A stretch of DNA of 64,000 nt from Streptomyces smaragdinus (GTDB taxonomy: Bacteria > Actinomycetota > Actinomycetes > Streptomycetales > Streptomycetaceae), in contig NZ_WEGJ01000002.1 of NCBI RefSeq assembly GCF_009604385.1, positions 186,001 through 250,000 of the forward strand, read 5' to 3'. The notes under the pieces were generated by a model. It was not told where the DNA came from, did not search any database, and saw only the letters and a program-made list of their open reading frames with translations. A program made the position numbers and the translations under genes. Below, in pieces: positions 1 through 7,376 of the stretch (within the stretch, counting starts at the first letter, position 1; every line of letters starts with the position of its first letter).

Positions 1-211
1 GGGGGCCGTCCACGGCCAGGCCGAGGGTCACGGGCGGGGTGGCGCCGGGGCCGGCGACCAGCTCGGCCAGCCAGACGCGGCGCTGCTCCGCCGAGCAGAC
101 CAGCGGGCGCCCGTCCCGCGGCGCGCGCGGCAGACCGCCGCCCGCGGGCGCGGCCGACTGGCGCCGGGCTGCGAGCAGGCGCAGCGCCAGCTCACGGCGT
201 TCCTCGCTCAT
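1..211 (-). CDS. Nonribosomal peptide synthetase, N-terminal start of a condensation domain (partial)
   Basis: Only the first 70 residues lie inside the window; the rest runs off the left edge. After a basic, Ala/Pro-rich lead of about 35 residues, residues 36-51 read PLVCSAEQRRVWLAEL. This matches the first core motif of NRPS condensation domains (PLSxAQxRLWF...), and it is followed by the expected loop into LxVDG. The ATG (209-211) overlaps the TGA of the upstream E2 gene (208-210), so translation is probably coupled. This gene makes the operon an NRPS or hybrid assembly line rather than primary metabolism. A stand-alone condensation-like acyltransferase is possible, because nothing beyond this motif is visible. 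Confidence 0.7.
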   Translation of the reverse strand, partial: MSEERRELALRLLAARRQSAAPAGGGLPRAPRDGRPLVCSAEQRRVWLAELVAGPGATPPVTLGLAVDGP

Positions 212-1380
212 GCCGTGGCCTCCGCCAGCCGTACCGGATCCTCCAGCAGCTCACGCACGCCGGTCAGCAGCGCCGTGATCTGCGAGCCGTTGACCAGCCG
301 GTGGTCGTACGCGGCCCCCAGGTGCACCAGGGAGCGCTCACGGAAACCCCCCGTCCCGTCGGACACCACGGTCGGCTGGGGCGCCGCGAGCGCCAGCGCG
401 CACGCCTGCCCGGGGAAGACGACCGGCACCGCGAACACCACGCCGGGCTCGGTGTGCAGGGTGACGGTGATGTTGGCGCCCTCCAGCTCACTCGCCCGGA
501 AGTTGCCGCGCAGGCCCGCCATGCGGAAGCGCATCAGGGTCCGCGAGACCTCCCCCAGGGAGGCCGTGCCGGCGTCCCGTACCACCGGTACGAACAGCCC
601 GGCGCCCACGTCGAACGTCACGCCCACCTGCGCGCCCGGCACGACGCGGGCGGCGCTCCCGTCGGCGGTCAGCGACGCGAAGCACGCCGGGTGCCGCTCC
701 CGCTGGGCGGCCAGCGCCGCCACCGTCAGCTCCGCCGGGCCGACGAGGGTGCCGGCCTCGGCGCTCAGCTCGCGGGCGCGGGCCAGGGCCTCGGTGAGGT
801 CGACCCGTACAGCGGTGTACGCGTCGGGCACGGTCCGGTGCGAGAGCGAGACCGTCTCGGCGACCGCCCGCTGGACCCGGGTGAGGGGGGTGAACACGGT
901 GCCGGGCGGGTCGTCGTCGGCGACCGGGGCCTGCGGTTCGGGAGGCGCGAGACGCTCCACGTCCGACCGCCGTACCACCGCGACGCCCAGCTCCCGTACC
1001 CGCTCCTCGGGAATGCCCAGCCGGTCCAGCAGCTCCCGGGCCGGCCGGGTGATCACCGGCCCGTCGCCCGCCGGGGCCGCCGCGGCGGCAGGGGCGTCCC
1101 GCGCCCGGTCGCGGGCCGCGGCCAGGGACTCCTCGTCGGCGTGCACCCGGGCCAGCAGCGCGCCCGGCGGGTACTCCCGCCCCTCCTCGGCCAGCCGCTC
1201 GACGAAGCCGCTCGCCTCGGCCTCCACCTCCTCGACCGCCTTGGAGGTCTCCGCCTCCAGCAGCGGCTCCCCGGCGACCGCCTTGCCGCCGTCCGGCACC
1301 GACCAGGTGAGGAGCACGTAGGCCGCGTCGTTGTTGTTGAGCTTCGGCATCCGCACCTCGTGCGCGCCTGTCCCCGTCAT
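208..1380 (-). CDS. 2-oxoacid dehydrogenase E2-type lipoyl acyltransferase
   Basis: A 390-residue E2 component. Residues 8-80 form a lipoyl domain with the attachment lysine in EAETSKAVEE (K47). A short peripheral-subunit-binding segment follows (about 105-140, RPARELLDRLGI), then the CoA-acyltransferase-like catalytic domain. The catalytic motif near the C-terminus is DHRLVNG (359-365): the histidine is present, but the usual aspartate of HRxxDG is asparagine. The start is the ATG at 1378-1380, which overlaps the TGA of the E1 gene. Known E2s take an acyl group from E1 on lipoyl-lysine and pass it to a thiol. Beside a carrier protein and an NRPS, the acceptor may be a phosphopantetheine arm rather than CoA (inference). 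Confidence 0.88.
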   Translation of the reverse strand: MTGTGAHEVRMPKLNNNDAAYVLLTWSVPDGGKAVAGEPLLEAETSKAVEEVEAEASGFVERLAEEGREYPPGALLARVHADEESLAAARDRARDAPAAAAAPAGDGPVITRPARELLDRLGIPEERVRELGVAVVRRSDVERLAPPEPQAPVADDDPPGTVFTPLTRVQRAVAETVSLSHRTVPDAYTAVRVDLTEALARARELSAEAGTLVGPAELTVAALAAQRERHPACFASLTADGSAARVVPGAQVGVTFDVGAGLFVPVVRDAGTASLGEVSRTLMRFRMAGLRGNFRASELEGANITVTLHTEPGVVFAVPVVFPGQACALALAAPQPTVVSDGTGGFRERSLVHLGAAYDHRLVNGSQITALLTGVRELLEDPVRLAEATA

Positions 1381-3359
1381 ATCCGTGCCTCCTGTCGGTC
1401 GGCCGCCATCCGTTCCGCGACGGCCCGCCGGATGTCCCCGGCACTCACGAACACGTCCTCCTCCAGCCCCGGCGCCGCCGGTATCACCCCGTCCGCCGCG
1501 CACAGCACGTCCACCGGCCCGCGCAGCGAGCGCCACAACCGGGTGTGCAGCCCGTGCGCCACCTCGGTCCCCCAACTCGCGCCGGGTGTACCGTCCTCCG
1601 CCACGACCACCGCCGGGGCACCGCCGCACAGCGCCGCCAGCTCCTCCCCGGGCACCGGCCACAGCCGCGCCGGGACCAGCACCCGCACCCAGAGCTCGTC
1701 CTCCAGCAGCAGCTCCCGCGCGGCCTCCACCGCCCGGTGCGCCAGACCCCCCGGGACGATCAGCACGGCGTCCGGCTCCCCGCCGCCCGCCGGCTCCACG
1801 ACCGCGATGCCGGGGCCGCCGTCCGGCTCGGCGGTGATCCGGTACCGGAAGACGTCGTCCACCGTGCCGCCGGTCCAACGGCGCGTCGTGTACAGGATCT
1901 TGTCCTCGAACAGCACCGACGGCGTCCCCGACTCCAGCGCGTGGAACAGCAGCTCACCGGCGTCATGACACGGCGTCAGCTCGTACAGCGCGAGATCCGG
2001 CACCCCCGCCAGCAGCTTCTGCGGACTCTGGCTGTGCGTGGGCCCGTACCCGCGCCGCCCGCCCACCGGGCAGCGCACCACCAGCGGCAGCGGGACCCGG
2101 CGGCCGTACATCGTCACCGACTTGGCGGCGAAGTTGACCAGCTGATCCACCGCCAGGGTGACGAAGTCACCGAACATGATCTCCACGACTGCCTTGCTCC
2201 CGCTGAGCGCCAGCCCCGCGCCCGCGCCCGCGATCGCGCCCTCGCTGATCGGCGTCGACCGCACCCGCTCGGTGCCGAAGCGCTCCGACAGCCCCCGCGT
2301 GACGGCGAACGCGCCGGGGTACGGATCGGCGATGTCCTCGCCCAGCACATGCACCGAGGGGTCGGCCTCCAGCACCGCGTGCAGCGCCCGGTTCAGATGC
2401 TCCACGACCCGCTCCGGCCGCTCCGGTACGGCGATCCGGGGCCGGGCCACCGGGGCGGGCAGCCCGGCCTGGGGCACCGCCCGGCCGTCGGCGGGCGGCC
2501 GGGCGGCGACCTCGTCCGCCAGCCGCCGTACCTCCTTCGCCCACCGCTCGTCGGCCGCCCGGAAGCGCTCCGGGAACTCCGCCGCGTACCGCCCGTACCA
2601 GTCCCGCCGCGCCATCGCCTCGACCTCGCCGGCCGGCCGGGTGTCGTCGCCCTTGCTGTGCGGACCGAGCCGTACGGTGTCCAGCTCCACCACCAGCGGC
2701 CCGCCGCCCCCGCGCACCAGGGCCAGCAGCGGCGCCAGTTCGGCCCGCAGCCCGGCCGCGTCGGTCACCGCCGAATGGTGGTACGCCGCGCCGAACGCCT
2801 CCGCCCGGGCCCGGATCGTGCCGGACAGCGCGCGGGCGGTGGGGGTCGACTGGGCGATGCCGTTGTTCTCCACGACCACCACCAGCGGCAGCTCCCACAG
2901 CCCCGCCATGTTCAGCGCCTCGTACACGGCGCCCTCACCCCACGTACCGTCCCCGGTGAACGCGAGCGCGACGGCGCCCGTGCCCTGCCGGTGCAGGGCG
3001 GCGCCGACCGCCACCGGCAGGCTCTCGCCCTGCACGCCGGTGGACAGGAAGCGGCCGGTGTACACGTGCTGACTGCCCCCGACCCCGCCGCACACCGCGC
3101 CGGCCCGGCCCATCACCTCGGCGAGCAGACCCTCGGCGTCGCCGGTGAGGGCGAGGTAGTGGCCGTGGCCGCGGTGGTTGCTGAAGACGAAGTCGTCGTC
3201 GCGCAGCAGCGGTGCCAGCGCGACCGGGACGTACTCCTGGCCCAGACAGGTGTGGGTGGTGCCGCTGATACGGCCTTCCGCGAACAACCGGAGCAGCGTC
3301 TGTTCGAAGTGACGGATCAGGAGCAGCGCGTCCAGATCCCTGTCGTCCGGTTCGGGCAT
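1377..3359 (-). CDS. Fused E1 alpha/beta thiamine-diphosphate 2-oxoacid dehydrogenase (or ketol-transferring) component
   Basis: A 660-residue fusion of E1 alpha (about 1-285) and E1 beta (about 305-655), which are usually separate polypeptides. The alpha half shows SNHRGHGH (60-67) and the ThDP/Mg motif GDGTWGEG (136) ending in ENN (164-166). The beta half shows GEDIADPYPG (340), ISEGAIAG and GPTHSQS. The enzyme should decarboxylate a 2-oxoacid, or cleave a ketose, and hand the two-carbon acyl unit to the lipoyl arm of the E2 encoded next. No E3 gene is visible; that fits either a housekeeping E3 or a non-oxidative ketose-derived transfer like that described for naphthyridinomycin NapB/NapD. 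GAGGGG lies just upstream of the ATG. Confidence 0.88.
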   Translation of the reverse strand: MPEPDDRDLDALLLIRHFEQTLLRLFAEGRISGTTHTCLGQEYVPVALAPLLRDDDFVFSNHRGHGHYLALTGDAEGLLAEVMGRAGAVCGGVGGSQHVYTGRFLSTGVQGESLPVAVGAALHRQGTGAVALAFTGDGTWGEGAVYEALNMAGLWELPLVVVVENNGIAQSTPTARALSGTIRARAEAFGAAYHHSAVTDAAGLRAELAPLLALVRGGGGPLVVELDTVRLGPHSKGDDTRPAGEVEAMARRDWYGRYAAEFPERFRAADERWAKEVRRLADEVAARPPADGRAVPQAGLPAPVARPRIAVPERPERVVEHLNRALHAVLEADPSVHVLGEDIADPYPGAFAVTRGLSERFGTERVRSTPISEGAIAGAGAGLALSGSKAVVEIMFGDFVTLAVDQLVNFAAKSVTMYGRRVPLPLVVRCPVGGRRGYGPTHSQSPQKLLAGVPDLALYELTPCHDAGELLFHALESGTPSVLFEDKILYTTRRWTGGTVDDVFRYRITAEPDGGPGIAVVEPAGGGEPDAVLIVPGGLAHRAVEAARELLLEDELWVRVLVPARLWPVPGEELAALCGGAPAVVVAEDGTPGASWGTEVAHGLHTRLWRSLRGPVDVLCAADGVIPAAPGLEEDVFVSAGDIRRAVAERMAADRQEARI

Positions 3360-3404
3360 GGTTCCCCTCGAGATGGTCGGATGTCGTACGTGAGGCGGGG
3401 TGGC

Positions 3405-4670
3405 CTATTTCCCGGTACGGGCCCGCCGGGCGGCCAGCGCGCGCAGCGCCGCGGCGCGGTCGGGCGCCGGCGCCGCGGCGCGTTCGGGCGCGGCCGAGGG
3501 GGTCACCCCGGCCAGAAAGGTCTCCAGCGCGCCCGGATCCAGTCCTTCGACGAAGGCGTGCGCGGCCACCCGGGAGGCCGCCGACCTGGCCCGGTACACC
3601 TCGCCGTCCTCCAGCAGCTCCCGCAGGGCCGTCCGCCACGGCGCCACGTCCTGCGGCGGGATCACCGGCTCCGGCCGGGCCTGCCCGGCGCGCGCGGCGT
3701 ACTCGCTCACCGCCGTCACCGGCAGGGTCCCCGCCACGCCGAGCTCGGCCTCCGCCAGCCCGCCGACGGCGGACGCCAGCACGGGGATGCCGCGCAGCTG
3801 GGCCTCCACCGCGCTGTAGCCGAAGGTCTCGTCCCACAGCGACGGCATCAGCAGCACCGACGAACGGCGGAAGACGGTGTCGATGTCGTCCACCGGGCCG
3901 GTCAGCTCGATGTTGCCGCGCTTCGACAGCGCCGCCAGGTCCGCGGGCTGCGTGCCCCAGGTCGGGACCGTCAGGAAGGGCACCTCGGGCAGCGAGTCGG
4001 CGAGGTCCAGCAGTACGGAAATGCCCTTGTACCCGCACGGGTTGATCAGGGTGACAGACCGCCCGTCCGGCCCGGCGGCCCCGTGGTCGGGATACGGCCC
4101 GTCCCCGTACACGTGCGGCCGTACGAGCGTCGACTCCAGCCCCGCGTGCTCCTGCACGTACCGCTGGGCGGCGAGGCTGACGGACACCACGGCGGCGGTC
4201 CGGCGCACCATCGCGGTGCCGGCCGCGCTCGGGTAGAACGCGCCCGGGCCGAACGGCAGTTGCTGCAGCGTGTGCACCAGATAGACCACCCGGTCCGGGG
4301 TGACCGCCAGCACCGCGCCGAGCACCACGAAGCCCGGGTCGTCGCTCGGTACGAGGGTGAAGTCCGGCGCCAGGTCCGCCGCGACCCGGCGGATGCGCCC
4401 CGGCAGTGCGGCGGCGGTGCGCACCGCGTGGGACTCGACCCCGGCGTACCGGTAGACGACGGCCTCGGGGCCGTCGGAGACGATCTCGGCGCCCCGCCGG
4501 CGCAGGGCCTCGACGGCTCCGCCGGTGGTGGCCAGGGCGCCGGTCAGGGGGCCGACGACGACGCAGGTGTGGCCGCGGCGGGCCAGCTCCTCGAGCATCA
4601 GGCGGTTGGAGCGGTTGGCGCCGCCGTGGGACGGGAGGTGGATCAGGTTCTGGGCGAGCAGGATCCTCAC
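3405..4670 (-). CDS. GT4-family glycosyltransferase
   Basis: A 421-residue GT-B fold glycosyltransferase. The N-terminal Rossmann half starts MRILLAQNLIHLPSHGGANR with the glycine-rich acceptor/donor loop. The C-terminal half carries the EX7E motif of retaining GT4 enzymes (E281 and E289 in WDETFGYSAVEA), followed by RGIPVLASAVGGLAE. The GTG start overlaps the stop of the preceding GT gene as GTGA, and E1 follows after 45 bases. In this operon it probably attaches a sugar to the NRPS-derived product or an intermediate. Donor and acceptor cannot be read from sequence. No deoxysugar genes are in the window, so the donor may be a common nucleotide sugar (inference). Confidence 0.88.
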   Translation of the reverse strand: MRILLAQNLIHLPSHGGANRSNRLMLEELARRGHTCVVVGPLTGALATTGGAVEALRRRGAEIVSDGPEAVVYRYAGVESHAVRTAAALPGRIRRVAADLAPDFTLVPSDDPGFVVLGAVLAVTPDRVVYLVHTLQQLPFGPGAFYPSAAGTAMVRRTAAVVSVSLAAQRYVQEHAGLESTLVRPHVYGDGPYPDHGAAGPDGRSVTLINPCGYKGISVLLDLADSLPEVPFLTVPTWGTQPADLAALSKRGNIELTGPVDDIDTVFRRSSVLLMPSLWDETFGYSAVEAQLRGIPVLASAVGGLAEAELGVAGTLPVTAVSEYAARAGQARPEPVIPPQDVAPWRTALRELLEDGEVYRARSAASRVAAHAFVEGLDPGALETFLAGVTPSAAPERAAAPAPDRAAALRALAARRARTGK

Positions 4671-5950
4671 GTCGCGCCACCTCCGGCGGGGACGCCGCCG
4701 CGGGCCGTCCGCAGCAGGGCGCGCTGGCGCGCGGAGAGCCCGCGCAGCCGGATCACGGCCGGTGGTACGGGCCGCTCGAGGGCCGCGAGTTGCCGGGCGG
4801 CGGCGGGTGCGCAGCCGGTCATGTCCTCGGCGACCATCCGTACGCGGCCGGCGTAGCCCCGGTCACCCGCGGCGGCGGCGATCGCCTCGGCCAGTGGCGC
4901 GGGGCGCCAGCGTTCGGCGGGGACCACGCGGGCCAGGTCGTGGCGGGCGAGGCGGGCGGCGTTGTCGGGGCGGTCGATGCCGTCGGCCATCACGACCTGC
5001 GGGCATCCGGCGGCCAGGGCCCGGGCGAGGGTGCCGATGCCGCCGTGGTGGACGAGGGCGGCGGCCTGCGGCAGGACGTCGGCGAAGCGGGCGCCGGGCT
5101 GCCAGCGGACGTTGGCGGGCAGGCGGGCGGGGAGCAGGTCCCGGTGGCGGACGACGAGCGTGGTGGGCAGTCCCGTGAGTCCCGCGGCCTCGGTGAGCGC
5201 CGGGTAGTAGCCGGGGTGCAGCATCCGCCCGGTGCCGCCGGTGACGATCACCGAGCCGGGAGCGGGCGCGTCGGCACCGCGTTCGCCGAGGGCCCGGGTC
5301 GCGGTGTCGGCCAGGGGGAAGTCGAGCAGCTCCGTCCAGTACGGGGCGCGCGGTCCGGCCTCGTCGAACCACCGCGGCCACAGCCCGAGCACGGCGTCGC
5401 AGGCGTCGAACCACTGCCGCCAGTCGGCCACCGGGGGCAGCCCCAGCCCCGCGCGGACCCCGGTGAACCCGGCGGCCAGCTCGGTGCCGTAGACGTGCGC
5501 GGCCACCGGGGCCGCCAGCACCTGGGTGGGCGCCAGCGCCAGCCACGCGGCGGGGGAGCGCAGCAGCTCGGCGACGAAGCGGACGGACACGCCGGAGGTG
5601 TGCCGGCCGACGAGCACCGTCTTGCCCGGCAGATGCAGCTCCCGCAGCAGCGCGCACTCCCTCGCGATCTGCCCGAACATGTCGTTGCGGCGGTAGTACT
5701 CGCCCCAGCCCATCCGCTCGTCGCCGACCGCGGAGCCCAGCAGCCCCGGGGAGTCGGCGAGGGCGCGTTCGAAGGCGGGCTCGTCGTCGATGGCGTGAAA
5801 GCCCAGACCGGCCGCGGCGGCCGCGTCCCGGTACGGCGCGTGGGTCAGCAGCTCGACGCGATGACCGGCCGCGACCAGTGCCGCTCCGACGGCTGCAAAG
5901 GGCAGCACGTCACCGTCGCTGCCGTGCGTCACCATGAGGAAGAGGGACAT
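4667..5950 (-). CDS. GT1-like (UDP-glucuronosyl/UDP-glucosyl transferase type) glycosyltransferase
   Basis: A 427-residue inverting GT-B enzyme resembling the natural-product glycosyltransferases that act on macrolides and glycopeptides. The N-terminus MSLFLMVTHGSDGDVLPFAA is the acceptor-domain signature. The donor-domain box HHGGIGTLARALAAGCPQVV begins at 301 and is followed by DRPDNAARL. It starts 6 bases after the carrier-protein stop and its own stop overlaps the GT4 start, so all three are one transcription unit. Two different GT folds side by side suggest at least two glycosylation events. The acceptor is unknown. Confidence 0.87.
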   Translation of the reverse strand: MSLFLMVTHGSDGDVLPFAAVGAALVAAGHRVELLTHAPYRDAAAAAGLGFHAIDDEPAFERALADSPGLLGSAVGDERMGWGEYYRRNDMFGQIARECALLRELHLPGKTVLVGRHTSGVSVRFVAELLRSPAAWLALAPTQVLAAPVAAHVYGTELAAGFTGVRAGLGLPPVADWRQWFDACDAVLGLWPRWFDEAGPRAPYWTELLDFPLADTATRALGERGADAPAPGSVIVTGGTGRMLHPGYYPALTEAAGLTGLPTTLVVRHRDLLPARLPANVRWQPGARFADVLPQAAALVHHGGIGTLARALAAGCPQVVMADGIDRPDNAARLARHDLARVVPAERWRPAPLAEAIAAAAGDRGYAGRVRMVAEDMTGCAPAAARQLAALERPVPPAVIRLRGLSARQRALLRTARGGVPAGGGAT

Positions 5951-5956
5951 CGACGC

Positions 5957-6301
5957 CTACGCCTGCTGCCCGGACGGCGCTTCGGCGTCACCGAGGAGGG
6001 CGCTCACCTCGTCCTCGCTCATCCCGTCCAACTCGGCCTGCAGCACCTCGAGTTCCTCGGCGCTGAGCCCGCCGAGCAGCGACTCGTCGAGCGCGGCGGC
6101 GGCCCCGCGTACGCTGAACCCCTCGGCGAAGAGCCGGTCCAGGGGGAGCTCCACGCCCCAGGCGTCCTCCACACCCGCCAGCAGCTGGACGAGGGCGAGC
6201 GAGGTCCCGCCCGCCGCGAAGAACTCCGTGTCGACGCTCTCGGGGGCGGCCCCGAGAGCCTGGGTCCACAGCGCCGTCAGACTTTCCTCGGTCGGCGTCA
6301 C
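5957..6301 (-). CDS. Free-standing phosphopantetheine carrier protein (ACP/PCP)
   Basis: A 114-residue carrier. The 4'-phosphopantetheine serine is S34 in FFAAGGTSLALVQL, matching the carrier consensus (LGGxS). A typical helix III region follows (LPLDRLFAEGFSVRGAAAAL). About 35 residues after it form an acidic Glu/Asp/Leu-rich tail (LSAEELEVLQAELDGMSEDE), longer than a minimal carrier and possibly a docking element. The start is GTG at 6299-6301, preceded by a GAGGCGGGG ribosome-binding sequence and overlapping the stop of a 17-codon ORF. It is first of the main genes in the operon and is the natural acceptor for the E1/E2-derived acyl unit (inference). Confidence 0.87.
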   Translation of the reverse strand: MTPTEESLTALWTQALGAAPESVDTEFFAAGGTSLALVQLLAGVEDAWGVELPLDRLFAEGFSVRGAAAALDESLLGGLSAEELEVLQAELDGMSEDEVSALLGDAEAPSGQQA

Positions 6302-6351
6302 CGGATTTCCCCGCCTCGGTCCGGCCGGACACAGCTGAAGCGGACGTACAT
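6298..6351 (-). CDS. 17-residue leader ORF overlapping the carrier-protein start
   Basis: An ATG at 6349-6351 sits 7 bases after a strong GAGGAG Shine-Dalgarno and opens a short frame, MYVRFSCVRPDRGGEIR, whose TGA overlaps the GTG of the carrier gene (GTGA). The ribosome-binding site is better than that of the carrier itself, so the short frame may be translated and may feed ribosomes into the carrier start. I know of no family for the peptide. It could be a chance frame inside a normal 5' leader. Confidence 0.45.
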   Translation of the reverse strand: MYVRFSCVRPDRGGEIR

Positions 6352-6501
6352 GGTGATACTCCTCGCGCACTGATATTGCATGAACACGGCGAAAATGGGC
6401 GGAGCCCGGTGTGGGGGGAGTTGAGCACGAGGAAATGAGCACGCCGGAATAAGCCCTTGTGGGGCTGGGATTTGGCGATGCGGATATTCACGCAATGAGC
6501 G

Positions 6502-6515
6502 TGGGAGCGCTCCCA
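6502..6515. promoter_or_regulatory. Perfect CebR-type (LacI family) operator, TGGGAGCGCTCCCA
   Basis: The 14-base perfect palindrome TGGGAGCGCTCCCA is identical to the cellulose-utilisation regulator CebR binding site described in Streptomyces. In S. scabiei that regulator also controls thaxtomin biosynthesis. It lies about 150 bases upstream of the leader ORF and 200 bases upstream of the carrier start. No cebR or cellobiose uptake genes are in the window, so the regulator would act in trans. A related LacI protein with the same half-site is the alternative. Confidence 0.75.
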
Positions 6516-6640
6516 TCTTGCGGTGCGCGACCCACTGGTTCATCCCCGGACCTGGGCATATCAGAGCAGTGCCGCTGACCGGTGTCAATAGAGAACCGGC
6601 AAGTATCGAACGCCAACCCGCCGGTTATTAACCCCTGATA

Positions 6641-6654
6641 CGTCAGGCCTGACG
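6641..6654. promoter_or_regulatory. Perfect 14-base palindrome CGTCAGGCCTGACG
   Basis: A perfect inverted repeat without spacer, flanked by A/T-rich bases, in the same intergenic region as the CebR-type box and about 100 bases after the stop of the DHFR-like gene. It could be an operator for a second regulator or a weak rho-independent stem. There is no T-run on the minus strand, so an operator is slightly favoured. Confidence 0.35.
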
Positions 6655-6752
6655 ATTTATCCCTGGTTGCACGGCTGCTGGGGCCGGGGCACGGAGGTGA
6701 GCGTGATACAAGGAGCGCCGCGACGGACGTCCGAGGGTGTGCGGGGGGCCGA

Positions 6753-7307
6753 TCAGGCCATCGGGCGATAGGTCGCGATGATCACCCCGCTGCTCGTCGG
6801 CTCGGCGCTCACCAGCTCCAGCTTCTTCAGCGAGGCGTCGTCGGCGAACAGCTTGCGGCGGCCCTCGCCGGCGACCACCGGGTGGATCAGCAGCACCAGT
6901 TCGTCCAGCAGATCCTGCTCCAGCAGCGAGCGCACCAGCGTCGGGCTGCCGGCGACGGTGATGTTCTTGCCCTCGCCCGCCTTGAGTTCACCGATCGCTT
7001 CGGCCAGGTCGCCCCAGACCAGGGTGGAGTTCGACCAGTCGTCGACGCTGTCCAGCGTCGAGGAGACGACGTACTTGGGCGATTCGTTGATCCACTTCGC
7101 GAAGCCGGCGTCCTCGCCGCTGGTCACCGTCGGCCAGTAGCCGGCCCATTCGGTGAACGTCACCCGGCCGAGCAGGATGGTGTCGGCGGTCTCCAGGGTG
7201 TTCGCCAGCGCCGCGCCCATCTCCTCGTCGAACGCGAACTGCCACTGGTCGGGCGACTGGGCGACCCCGTCGAGCGAGACGAACAGACCCGATACGACCT
7301 TGCGCAT
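6753..7307 (-). CDS. Dihydrofolate reductase-family protein (RibD C-terminal domain)
   Basis: A 184-residue protein with the RibD_C/DHFR-like fold. It opens MRKVVSGLFVSLDGVAQSPD, has TILLGRVTFTEWAGYW in the nucleotide-binding region, and ITVAGSPTLVRSLLEQDLLD followed by LVLLIHPVVAGEG, the signature of the small YwjB/YyaP-like members common in actinobacteria. These probably bind NADPH, but their substrates are mostly unknown. GGAGGA precedes the ATG. It is transcribed in the same direction as the biosynthetic operon but separated from it by 400 bases, so it is probably independent. Confidence 0.85.
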   Translation of the reverse strand: MRKVVSGLFVSLDGVAQSPDQWQFAFDEEMGAALANTLETADTILLGRVTFTEWAGYWPTVTSGEDAGFAKWINESPKYVVSSTLDSVDDWSNSTLVWGDLAEAIGELKAGEGKNITVAGSPTLVRSLLEQDLLDELVLLIHPVVAGEGRRKLFADDASLKKLELVSAEPTSSGVIIATYRPMA

Positions 7308-7376
7308 GATTCCTCCACGATTGATGCGGGACCGATTCCGCCCGCTGTGCCACGCACGGTAGGCGCGCGGCGCGGG

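Larger units (their letters stand above)
6352..6752. other. Relatively AT-rich intergenic control region of the biosynthetic operon
   Basis: About 400 bases between the end of the DHFR-like gene and the operon leader, visibly richer in A/T than its neighbours. It contains two perfect 14-base palindromes (6502-6515 and 6641-6654) and the symmetrical stretch GGTTATTAACC near 6623. No convincing gene is present. The promoter should read leftward between the first palindrome and the leader ORF, but I cannot assign -35 and -10 boxes with confidence. Confidence 0.6.

Noticed and set aside
301..1968. Long plus-strand open frame of 555 codons opposite the E1/E2 genes
   Set aside because: Residue pattern is low-complexity Arg/Pro/Gly/His, typical of an antisense shadow in high-GC DNA, while the minus strand carries complete conserved domains.
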